Assembly: GCA_019117525.1 (NCBI GenBank)
Contig: DWZO01000097.1
Coordinates: forward strand, 1-33,451
Origin: Allocoprobacillus merdigallinarum
GTDB taxonomy: Bacteria > Bacillota_I > Bacilli_A > Erysipelotrichales > Coprobacillaceae
Reading direction: 5' to 3'
DNA length: 33,451 nt
Each line of letters starts with the position of its first letter. The first letter of the stretch is position 1. Shown in pieces: positions 13,958 to 20,990 of the stretch. A program made the translations under genes and the position numbers. Below the pieces are notes generated by a model. It did not search any database. It was not told the origin of the DNA and saw only the letters and a program-made list of their open reading frames with translations.

Positions 13958-15407
13958 AATAATAACATACAACAGGTATGTTGACGCTTAATTGACTATA
14001 CAATGATGCAGCTACATCAAGTGGAAGATTGATACAACCATGTGAACCATATGTTTTATAACGATCTCCACCAAAGGCAGATTGCCATGTTGCATCATGT
14101 AAACCAATACCACCATTAAATGCCATCCAATAAGCAACAGGTGTTTCATATTCTGGTTTACCATCTTCTTGAATTTCACCGATTAATGTACGATTACGTT
14201 GCATAAAATAAATGTAATAAGTACCACCAGGTGTTCTCTTATCTGGATCACTTGGTAATCCAGAAACAATGTCTGATTGTAAAACAACATTCCCATTTTT
14301 TACAAACCACATATGTTGACCTGTTAAATCAATTTCTACAAAAGTATGGCCTATTCCTCCATTGCTGTAAGATGCCTGTACACCTGTCACAACTGGAGTT
14401 CTTGTTTCTTTTTTATGTGCTTTAATATCAGCAAGTAATCCAGTCACTTCTTTACTTTGATTTAATTTATAACCATAATTACCACCAGAAACCGTTCTTG
14501 TGCCATTAGCACCAGTAAATGTTTTAGCTTTTCCGATAATATTGATTTGAGGTGCTAAAGTTTCTTTGACAAATTTTGTAGCTTGTTTCTGAAACTCTTC
14601 TTCATCGTAATAATAATTTCCTTTTTCATCAATAGATAACCATTGAATTAAATCATTTCCATCTAAAACAACTTGACCAGATGTTGTTTGATAAGTAATT
14701 TTAGCATCACAATATTCCTTAGCTAGTTTTTGTAAATTTGTAATTGTTTCATCTTGTGATGTCAATTGTGGTTCTTTATAAATATGTTGCTCTTTTAAGT
14801 TAATAGAATCCTGACGTGTTTGAAAAGCTTTTTCTACAGCATTAATCAATTGATCGTTTTGAATTGTTGTCCCAAAAACTTCTGGTGTAATCACAAACTC
14901 GTCATCTTTATATTCTACCTTGGCATCGACTGGAGCAATTTGTTTATCTTTGACATGCTGTAAAGAATTAACAGCTTCTTCTAATTGCTTTTGATCTGTG
15001 ATCAATAAATCATTTAATTGAATCTCTGTAGATTGAAAGAAATGTGTAAACCATAGAAAATAATTTTGTTGATCTAATGTCTTTTGAATACTGTTGTTTT
15101 GATTAAAAGAAATTCCACTATCAGTTTGTTTTAAAGTTTCTTTTTCTCCATCAACAAATGTCAATGATAAAGTTTGATTTGTTAAAGCTTTTTCAAGTGT
15201 TGAACTTGCATCCTCATACGTGAAACCTGAAACATCAATATCGTTAATTGTCGTATGACTCATAAAACGATTATGATAATAGAAACATCCAAAAAGATAA
15301 ACAACAATAATCAAAGCACCTAAGATAAGTGCTGCTTTTAATACATGATCCTTTTTTATGCGAATCTTTTTTCTTGGCTCTCTTTCTTGTGTTTTCGTTT
15401 CCTCCAT
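13956..15407 (-). CDS. L,D-transpeptidase (YkuD domain), Ldtfm-like
   Basis: A 483-residue membrane-anchored enzyme that would make 3-3 cross-links in peptidoglycan and resists most beta-lactams. A basic cytoplasmic start precedes one membrane helix (about 22-43). About 200-300 residues of extracellular N-terminal domain follow, of the type found in enterococcal Ldtfm (SGISF, FVITPEVFGTTI, two repeats). The catalytic YkuD domain covers about 355-483. Its active-site segment has His in IGLHDATW, then GSHGCINLP with His456 and the nucleophile Cys458. The start has AAGGGG 7 bases upstream and a strong promoter. It is monocistronic. Confidence 0.9.
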   Translation of the reverse strand: MEETKTQEREPRKKIRIKKDHVLKAALILGALIIVVYLFGCFYYHNRFMSHTTINDIDVSGFTYEDASSTLEKALTNQTLSLTFVDGEKETLKQTDSGISFNQNNSIQKTLDQQNYFLWFTHFFQSTEIQLNDLLITDQKQLEEAVNSLQHVKDKQIAPVDAKVEYKDDEFVITPEVFGTTIQNDQLINAVEKAFQTRQDSINLKEQHIYKEPQLTSQDETITNLQKLAKEYCDAKITYQTTSGQVVLDGNDLIQWLSIDEKGNYYYDEEEFQKQATKFVKETLAPQINIIGKAKTFTGANGTRTVSGGNYGYKLNQSKEVTGLLADIKAHKKETRTPVVTGVQASYSNGGIGHTFVEIDLTGQHMWFVKNGNVVLQSDIVSGLPSDPDKRTPGGTYYIYFMQRNRTLIGEIQEDGKPEYETPVAYWMAFNGGIGLHDATWQSAFGGDRYKTYGSHGCINLPLDVAASLYSQLSVNIPVVCYY

Positions 15408-15441
15408 ATATATACCCCTTATATTTATAGCTTCATTTAGA

Positions 15442-15470
15442 AGTATAGGTACTTTTCAGATAAAAGTCAA
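15442..15470 (-). promoter_or_regulatory. Promoter of the L,D-transpeptidase gene
   Basis: On the minus strand TTGACT (15470..15465) and TATACT (15447..15442) are spaced exactly 17 bp. TGTCGGA, one base off a Spo0A-type box, sits 4 bp upstream of the -35 box. A single box like this may be chance. Confidence 0.7.
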
Positions 15471-15814
15471 GTTATCCGACATTTTATGTAATTGAAATCA
15501 GTATTTTTTATGAATGATGTTGATTGATTTTTCATCTAAGAAAAGATATGAGAAAAAATCGTCATCATTATGATGACACAAATGAAAATATTTGACATTA
15601 TTGACATTTGTTTGAAAATGAGTTTTTTAACATATGCAATCGTATCAAGGATGGTTATAAATCATAGGGATTGTTTCGATTTCGACAATATATTTATAGA
15701 AGATAAAATGATAACATAGAATAGAAAATGATATGAAAGAAGCCAATTTGAATATTTGAAAGTCTATGATCAATGAAATATACAAAAAAGAATCATGGAA
15801 ATGTTGCATATGAT
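15471..15814. other. Gene-free stretch between two divergent genes
   Basis: No open frame with a ribosome site was found. It contains a 17-bp palindrome, GTCATCA-TTA-TGATGAC (15561-15577), a tandem 9-base TTGACATT(A/T) repeat at 15592-15609 not followed by a -10 box at usual spacing, and one perfect Spo0A-type heptamer, TTCGACA, at 15681-15687. These may be operators for the divergent genes. Confidence 0.4.
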
Positions 15815-15842
15815 TTGAAAAATTTGTATTTTTGGGTATACT
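15815..15842 (+). promoter_or_regulatory. Promoter of the lactate dehydrogenase gene
   Basis: TTGAAA at 15815-15820 and TATACT at 15837-15842 are spaced 16 bp, about 20 bp before the start codon. Confidence 0.65.
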
Positions 15843-15862
15843 GAAAATGGAAGGTGATAAAT

Positions 15863-16807
15863 ATGGTTAATATGCAAAAAGTTGCAGTGATTGGATGTGG
15901 GTTTGTAGGAGCTACATCTGCATTTAGTTTGATTCAGACAGGTTTATTTTCAGAAATGGTATTAATAGATGCAAATGCCAAAAAAGCTGAAGGAGAAGCG
16001 ATGGATTTAAGTCATGGGAGTGCTTATTTAACACCTATGAATATCTATGCCGGAACTTATGATGATATTGTAGATGCAGGAATTATTGTCATTACAGCAG
16101 GTGCGAATCAAAAACCTGATGAAACAAGATTAGACTTAGTTAAGAAAAATGTTCAAATTTTTAAGAGCATTATTCCAGAAATTAAGAAAAGAAATTGTGA
16201 AGGTATTTTATTGATTGTTTCTAATCCTGTTGATATTTTGACAGAAGTTGCTTTGAAATTATCAGGATTCCCATCAAATCGAGTTATTGGCTCAGGAACT
16301 GTTCTTGATACAGCAAGATTAAAATATGTTTTAGGTAAACATTTACAGGTTGATCCTCGTGATGTTCATGCTTATATTATTGGAGAACATGGTGACAGTG
16401 AATTGGTTGTATGGTCTGGGGCGCAGGTTGCTGGTATTCATATTAATCATTTCTGTGAATTACGTGGACACTTTAATCATGAAGAAGCCATGGAAAGATT
16501 GGCTCAGGAAGTTCGTGATAGTGCTTATGAAATCATTGAAAGAAAAGGAGCAACTTATTATGGTGTAGCAGTTGCGGTAAAACGTATTGCGACAGCGATT
16601 GTAAAAGATGAACATGCTGTATTACCTGTTTCTAGCTTGATGCAGGGAGAATTTGGTTTGAATGATTTATGTTTAAGTATTCCAACTGTTATTGGACAAG
16701 ATGGTGTTGAAAAAGTTGTTGATATTTATTTGAATAATGATGAAAATGATAAATTACAATCAAGTGCCAGAGCTTTAAAAGAAGTATTGGATGATTTGGA
16801 TTTATAA
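15863..16807 (+). CDS. ldh: L-lactate dehydrogenase
   Basis: A 314-residue NAD-dependent enzyme reducing pyruvate to L-lactate, the NAD-regenerating end step of fermentation. The N-terminal Rossmann motif is VIGCGFVGA, and Asp in VLIDAN is the NAD-selecting acid. GANQKPDETR carries Gln at the specificity position (malate dehydrogenases have Arg) and the catalytic loop Arg. SNPVDILT supplies Asn and Asp, and His176 in IIGEHGDSE is the proton donor. An in-frame GTG at 15854 is possible, but GAAGG at 15850-15854 fits the ATG at 15863. The gene stands alone between its own promoter and a strong terminator. Confidence 0.93.
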   Translation: MVNMQKVAVIGCGFVGATSAFSLIQTGLFSEMVLIDANAKKAEGEAMDLSHGSAYLTPMNIYAGTYDDIVDAGIIVITAGANQKPDETRLDLVKKNVQIFKSIIPEIKKRNCEGILLIVSNPVDILTEVALKLSGFPSNRVIGSGTVLDTARLKYVLGKHLQVDPRDVHAYIIGEHGDSELVVWSGAQVAGIHINHFCELRGHFNHEEAMERLAQEVRDSAYEIIERKGATYYGVAVAVKRIATAIVKDEHAVLPVSSLMQGEFGLNDLCLSIPTVIGQDGVEKVVDIYLNNDENDKLQSSARALKEVLDDLDL

Positions 16808-16811
16808 GAAG

Positions 16812-16848
16812 AAAGCATTTATAGAGTGAAGTCTATAAATGCTTTTTT
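16812..16848. terminator. Bidirectional terminator between ldh and the kinase gene
   Basis: A perfect 14-bp stem pairs 16812-16825 with 16832-16845 around a 6-base loop, followed by T residues. It overlaps the stop codon of the converging kinase gene. Confidence 0.82.
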
Positions 16849-17690
16849 GATATTTTCATAGCAGCGATTTCGTTGGCTTTTTGTAAAGCGTGAAACCAGG
16901 AATAGCCTAGCATACGATAAGCCATGATACTACCTATATGGCTATCACCAGCCCCGTTGGTATTATAAACGCTCACTGGAATGGCAGGAATATGAAAGTT
17001 TTCCTGTCGATTATAGAAATAACATCCATCTTTTCCAAGGGTAACGATTACAGGTTGATGTGTTTGCTGATATAAATATTGGCAGGCCTGTTCAAGCGTG
17101 GTTTGTTGTGTATATGTCAGGATTTCCTGCTTGTTTAAATGAATGATAGGATGGAGTGAAAGGATGTTTTGGAAAGATTGTTTGGGTATGTCCATCAAAC
17201 GTGGACCAGGTGCAAAATAGATGCTTAGATGATCATGATTTTTTAAAAAATGATAAATCACTTCATGAGTATCTTCTTCGATTTCTAATCCACAAAGATA
17301 GACACATTGATATTGTTTCATATCCAATTGTTGAAACCATTCTTTTTGATAAAAATATTCAGCACCATGCTCACAAAGAAAAGTTCTTTCGCCCTGTTGA
17401 TCTATAATACAATAACAACATCCATTCTTTTGATTGGTTTCAATAAGTATAGGAATCTGATTTTTTTGAAAATGGGTTTTCACAAATTCTCCATAAATAC
17501 CTTTACCAATAGGTGAAAAGAGGGTATAAGGAAGTTTGGTCTGTCTGAAAATAGAGGCCTCATTCCAGGCACAACCACCCATGGCCATGTTTTGACTGAT
17601 TATATTTTCATCACCACATAGTTGAGGGAGCTGTTTAACATAAATATGAACATCACAAACACTTGAACCAATAATTAATGCTGATTTCAT
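16833..17690 (-). CDS. PfkB/ribokinase-family carbohydrate kinase
   Basis: A 285-residue kinase of the PfkB family, which phosphorylates sugars or nucleosides with ATP. The N-terminus (SALIIGSSVCDVHIYV) and the GGCAWNEA segment replace the usual GG.aaNvA sugar-contact motif. The C-terminal signature is NTNGAGDSHIGS, with catalytic base Asp249 and the anion hole at Gly246-Gly248. At 285 residues it is slightly short for a ribokinase (about 300). The substrate cannot be fixed: ribose, pseudouridine, a hexose derivative and others are possible. The start has a GAAAGGATA site. No transporter or hydrolase of an obvious sugar pathway adjoins it, and the divergent neighbour is a MATE transporter. 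Confidence 0.82.
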   Translation of the reverse strand: MKSALIIGSSVCDVHIYVKQLPQLCGDENIISQNMAMGGCAWNEASIFRQTKLPYTLFSPIGKGIYGEFVKTHFQKNQIPILIETNQKNGCCYCIIDQQGERTFLCEHGAEYFYQKEWFQQLDMKQYQCVYLCGLEIEEDTHEVIYHFLKNHDHLSIYFAPGPRLMDIPKQSFQNILSLHPIIHLNKQEILTYTQQTTLEQACQYLYQQTHQPVIVTLGKDGCYFYNRQENFHIPAIPVSVYNTNGAGDSHIGSIMAYRMLGYSWFHALQKANEIAAMKISKKHL

Positions 17691-17726
17691 GATAAATATC
17701 CTTTCTTTTTGATTTTTTATGATGAC

Positions 17727-17772
17727 ATTATATCAGATAAGTCTATGTTTAGAAATGTTTTAGTGCTATAAT
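17727..17772. promoter_or_regulatory. Divergent extended -10 promoters
   Basis: TGATATAAT on the minus strand (17735..17727) drives the kinase gene, and TGCTATAAT on the plus strand (17764-17772) drives the MATE gene. Both are extended -10 elements with poor -35 boxes, about 40 bp apart. Confidence 0.6.
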
Positions 17773-17795
17773 GAAACAATGATGGGAGGGGTTGT

Positions 17796-19142
17796 ATGGA
17801 TGATACAAATATGATGAGTGAGGGGTCTATTGCTAAAAAGATTATTTATTTTGCGATTCCTTTGTTTTTAGGTAATTTATTTCAACAATTATATAATACT
17901 GCTGATTCTTTGATTGTTGGAAATTTTTTAGGATCAAGTGCTCTTGCTGCTGTAGCGTCTTCAGGTAACTTGATTTTTTTACTGGTTGGTTTCTTTAATG
18001 GGATTTCTGTGGGAGCTGGCGTTGTGATTGCACGTTTCTTTGGGGCTCATGATCATAGACGTGTGCATCTATCTATTCATACAACTGTTGCTTTAGGAAT
18101 TGTATGTGGTATTGTTTTAACGATTTTAGGTGTTGTATTTGCACCTAAGATTTTAATTTTGATGGGAACACCCCAGGATGTTTTACCTAATTCTATTATT
18201 TACTTTAGAGTCTATTTTATGGGGTCATTGGCTTTTGTGCTTTACAATGCTTTTACAGGAATCTTACAGGCTTTAGGTGATAGTAAACATCCATTATATT
18301 ATTTGATTATATCTTCAGTTATTAATGTTGTTTTAGATGTTGTTTTTATTACTGTCTTTGATATGGGAGTAGGAGGGGCCGCTTTAGCTACGATTATTTC
18401 ACAAATTGTCAGTGCTGTTTTATGTTTCATGCATTTAATCAAATTACCTGCATATCCATTAAAAGTTCAACAAATTCGATTTGATTTACCAATGCTGAAA
18501 CTGGTTATTCAAAATGGATTGCCTGCAGGAATTCAAAATTCAATTATAGCTTTAGCCAATGTTGTTGTCCAAAGCTATATCAATAGTTTTGGACAGATGG
18601 CTGTGGCAGGATGTGGGGCTTATTCAAAAATTGAGGGCTTTGGATTTTTACCTATTACATGTTTTGCCTTAGCAATGACAACTTTTGTTTCACAGAATAT
18701 TGGAGCAAAGAAATATGATCGTGTCAAAAAAGGAACGCGTTTTGGTATTATCTGTTCATTGGTCTTGGCGCAAATTATAGGGATGATCATTTTTATTGGA
18801 GCACCATTTTTGATTGGCTTATTTGATTCAACTCAAGATGTTATAAGCTATGGAACAATGCAAGCTAGAACCGTGACTTTATTTTATTTCTTATTAGCTT
18901 TTTCACACTGTATTGCAGGTATTTTAAGAGGAGCAGGAAAATCAATGATTCCCATGATTGTGATGATGATTTTTTGGTGTGTCGTTCGTGTTTTATACAT
19001 CAGTATTGCTTTGCATCTGGTTCATGATATTCATCTTGTTTTTTGGGCATATCCGATCACTTGGGCATGCAGTTCTATTGTTTTTTTATGGTTTTATCTG
19101 TTTTCTTCGTGGTTACCACGATTGGAAAAAGACAGTTTATGA
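17796..19142 (+). CDS. MATE-family multidrug/metabolite exporter
   Basis: A 448-residue, 12-helix membrane protein of the MATE family, a cation-coupled exporter. The two homologous halves are visible: FAIPLFLGNLFQQLYNTADSLIVG opens the first (about 15-38), and the second starts with IQNGLPAGIQNSIIALANVVVQS (about 230-255). Other conserved parts are the GISVGAGVVIARFFGA loop and the FVSQNIGAKKYDRVKKGT loop. The length is normal. The start has a GGGAGGGG site. The gene ends at its own terminator and its substrate is unknown. Confidence 0.9.
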   Translation: MDDTNMMSEGSIAKKIIYFAIPLFLGNLFQQLYNTADSLIVGNFLGSSALAAVASSGNLIFLLVGFFNGISVGAGVVIARFFGAHDHRRVHLSIHTTVALGIVCGIVLTILGVVFAPKILILMGTPQDVLPNSIIYFRVYFMGSLAFVLYNAFTGILQALGDSKHPLYYLIISSVINVVLDVVFITVFDMGVGGAALATIISQIVSAVLCFMHLIKLPAYPLKVQQIRFDLPMLKLVIQNGLPAGIQNSIIALANVVVQSYINSFGQMAVAGCGAYSKIEGFGFLPITCFALAMTTFVSQNIGAKKYDRVKKGTRFGIICSLVLAQIIGMIIFIGAPFLIGLFDSTQDVISYGTMQARTVTLFYFLLAFSHCIAGILRGAGKSMIPMIVMMIFWCVVRVLYISIALHLVHDIHLVFWAYPITWACSSIVFLWFYLFSSWLPRLEKDSL

Positions 19143-19172
19143 AAATTTGTTAAAATATGGAAAAATAGTGAT

Positions 19173-19199
19173 AAGTGGCGAAAATAAGCCACTTTTTTT
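19173..19199 (+). terminator. Rho-independent terminator of the MATE gene
   Basis: AAGTGGC pairs with GCCACTT around an 8-base loop and runs into seven T. Confidence 0.82.
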
Positions 19200-19233
19200 G
19201 TGCAAAAAATCAAAAAATAAAGCATGTTTTTTC

Positions 19234-19262
19234 TATACATAAGGGTATAAATAGTATATAAT
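19234..19262 (+). promoter_or_regulatory. Promoter of the mraZ division cluster
   Basis: TATACA at 19234-19239 and a perfect TATAAT at 19257-19262 are spaced 17 bp. The MraZ-type repeats start 2 bp downstream. Confidence 0.65.
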
Positions 19263-19263
19263 A

Positions 19264-19310
19264 GTGGTATGAAGTGTTAAAATATGTATAGAAATGTATA
19301 AAAGTGGGTG
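19264..19310 (+). promoter_or_regulatory. MraZ-type operator: five RTGK repeats on a 10-bp period
   Basis: GTGG (19264), GTGT (19274), ATGT (19284), ATGT (19294) and GTGG (19304) start exactly 10 bp apart, right after the -10 box and across the likely transcription start. MraZ is known to bind short direct repeats at this spacing in front of its own gene (TGGG-type in E. coli, AAAGTG-type in mollicutes). This position fits repression. Confidence 0.65.
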
Positions 19311-19318
19311 ATTTTGAA

Positions 19319-19747
19319 GTGTTCATTGGGGAATATAGACATAATATTGATACAAAAGGACGATTAAGCATTCCTGCCAAAATGCGTCTTGAATGTGGTG
19401 AAAAAGTCTATGTGACTCGTGGGAATGAAGGCTGCCTGGCTATTTATACAGTTGAAGGCTGGGAAAACTATTATCAATCACTCATGACACTTCCTAAAAG
19501 AAAAGCCGAAGTAAGAACTTTTATACGTTTGGTGACTTCAAGAGCGACAGATTGTGAATTTGATAAATTAGGTCGTATCAATATTCCACTTGTTTTAAGA
19601 AAGGAAGGAAATCTGGAAAAAGAATGTGTCATAGTCGGTGCAGGTGATCATATTGAATTATGGAATAGTGAAACATGGGATCATTTCTATGATGACAATA
19701 TAGATCATTTCGATGAGATTTCAGAAAATATAGATGATTTAGATTAG
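19319..19747 (+). CDS. mraZ: Transcriptional regulator MraZ
   Basis: A 142-residue AbrB-fold regulator, first gene of the division and cell wall cluster, which binds DNA as a ring-shaped oligomer and controls its own operon. Two SpoVT/AbrB-like halves each carry a signature: HNIDTKGRLSIPAKMR near the start and CEFDKLGRINIPLVLR in the second half. B. subtilis MraZ has about the same length. A GTG at 19304 would add five residues, but that codon lies inside the operator. The GTG at 19319 has GGGTG about 7 bases upstream and gives the usual start (M)FIGEYRHN. The acidic C-terminus is ordinary. The next gene follows after 9 bp. Confidence 0.92.
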   Translation: MFIGEYRHNIDTKGRLSIPAKMRLECGEKVYVTRGNEGCLAIYTVEGWENYYQSLMTLPKRKAEVRTFIRLVTSRATDCEFDKLGRINIPLVLRKEGNLEKECVIVGAGDHIELWNSETWDHFYDDNIDHFDEISENIDDLD

Positions 19748-19756
19748 GAGGATGTT

Positions 19757-20701
19757 ATGTTTCATCATGTCAGTGTTTTATTAAAGGAAACAATTGATGG
19801 TTTAAATATAAAAGAAGATGGCATTTATGTAGATTGTACACTGGGTGGTGGTGGACATAGTCAGGAAATTTTAAAACGTTTAACAACGGGTCATCTCTAT
19901 TGTTTTGATCAAGATCAACATGCGATAGAAGCAGCCAGACAACGTCTAGCTCAAATTTCTGATCATTTTACAATTATTTATTCTAATTTTAAAAATTTGA
20001 AAGCTGAGCTTGCAAAACATGGCGTAGAACATGTGGATGGAATTATGTTTGATTTAGGTGTTTCTTCACCTCAGTTTGATGATGGTGAACGTGGCTTTAG
20101 TTATAATTACGATGCCAAATTGGATATGCGTATGGATCAGAATCAAAAATTAACTGCATACGATATCGTCAATTCTTATAGTTATCAGGATATTGTCACA
20201 ATTCTGTATAAATTTTCTGAAGAAAAATTTGCCAAACAAATTGCCAGAGCGATTGAACGTCATCGTGAAATCAAGCCTATTGAAACAACATTTGAACTGG
20301 TGGATATTATTAAAGAAGCGATTCCAGCTCCGGCCAGAAGAAAAGGTGGACATCCAGCGAAGCGTACATTTCAGGCTTTACGTATTGCGGTTAATGATGA
20401 ATTGAATGTTTTTGATATCGCTTTAAATGATGCTTTAAAAATATTGAATGTTCATGGCCGTGTTGCAGTCATTACATTTCATTCTTTGGAAGATAAGATA
20501 TGTAAATATACTTTTCAGGAAGTGACAAAACAACCAGAACTTCCTAGGGGAATGCCAATTGTTCCTGAATATTTGAAACCAAGGTTTCAAAAAATCACAA
20601 AAAAACCAATTGTGGCGAGTGATGAAGAATTATTAGAGAATCATCGCTCTCATTCAGCAAAATTAAGAATTATAGAAAGGATATATGAGGATGAAGAATA
20701 A
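19757..20701 (+). CDS. rsmH: 16S rRNA (cytosine(1402)-N(4))-methyltransferase
   Basis: A 314-residue AdoMet-dependent enzyme that methylates the N4 of C1402 of 16S rRNA in the decoding centre. Typical motifs are HHVSVLLKET at the start, VDCTLGGGGHS as the AdoMet loop, GIMFDLGVSSPQFDDGERGFSY as the second conserved block (DLGVSSPQ), and VITFHSLEDKI near the C-terminus. The length is typical. Its AGGAGG lies at the mraZ stop codon. The 3' end overlaps the ftsL start region by up to 17 bp. Confidence 0.95.
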   Translation: MFHHVSVLLKETIDGLNIKEDGIYVDCTLGGGGHSQEILKRLTTGHLYCFDQDQHAIEAARQRLAQISDHFTIIYSNFKNLKAELAKHGVEHVDGIMFDLGVSSPQFDDGERGFSYNYDAKLDMRMDQNQKLTAYDIVNSYSYQDIVTILYKFSEEKFAKQIARAIERHREIKPIETTFELVDIIKEAIPAPARRKGGHPAKRTFQALRIAVNDELNVFDIALNDALKILNVHGRVAVITFHSLEDKICKYTFQEVTKQPELPRGMPIVPEYLKPRFQKITKKPIVASDEELLENHRSHSAKLRIIERIYEDEE

Positions 20702-20990
20702 GAGAAAAGAAACAAGATTTTTAAGATTTTCAAAACGTTTATTAGTGATGAGTTTTATTGTTTTTGTTGTAGGGATTGTTGCATTAAATTCTTATGAATC
20801 AACAATTAATGTAGCATGTAATCAGTTGGAAAAGGATATTAAGACAATTGAATCAGATATTGATGGATTAGATATGAAAAAATTAGAGTTAGCTTCTTTT
20901 TCTCGTATTGAATCTGTTGCTGAAGCGAAGGGATATACATATAAACAAAATACTGCCACAGCTGCTGTTGTAGGAGTTCCTGAAGAATAA
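20685..20990 (+). CDS. ftsL: FtsL-like division protein
   Basis: A 101-residue bitopic membrane protein in the ftsL position. A short basic cytoplasmic tail (MRMKNKRKETRFLRFSKR) precedes one membrane helix (about 19-37). A heptad-like external stretch (CNQLEKDIKTIESDIDGLDMKKLELASFSRIESVAEAKGY) matches the FtsL coiled coil and conserved end. FtsL forms a complex with DivIC and FtsB-type partners and activates septal synthesis. The start is uncertain: the ATG at 20685 is 4 bases after AAAGG and the ATG at 20691 is 10 bases after it. The identification rests on size, topology and position more than on sequence. Confidence 0.78.
   Translation: MRMKNKRKETRFLRFSKRLLVMSFIVFVVGIVALNSYESTINVACNQLEKDIKTIESDIDGLDMKKLELASFSRIESVAEAKGYTYKQNTATAAVVGVPEE

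Noticed and set aside
14231..14425. Open frame opposite the L,D-transpeptidase gene
   Set aside because: It has no ribosome site and is antisense to strongly supported coding sequence. The same reasoning removes other antisense and out-of-frame open frames.
15863..16807. Malate dehydrogenase
   Set aside because: The specificity position in GANQKPDETR is Gln, as in lactate dehydrogenases, not Arg.
19304..19318. GTG at 19304 as the mraZ start
   Set aside because: It lies inside the operator repeats and lacks a ribosome site. The GTG at 19319 gives the family's normal N-terminus.
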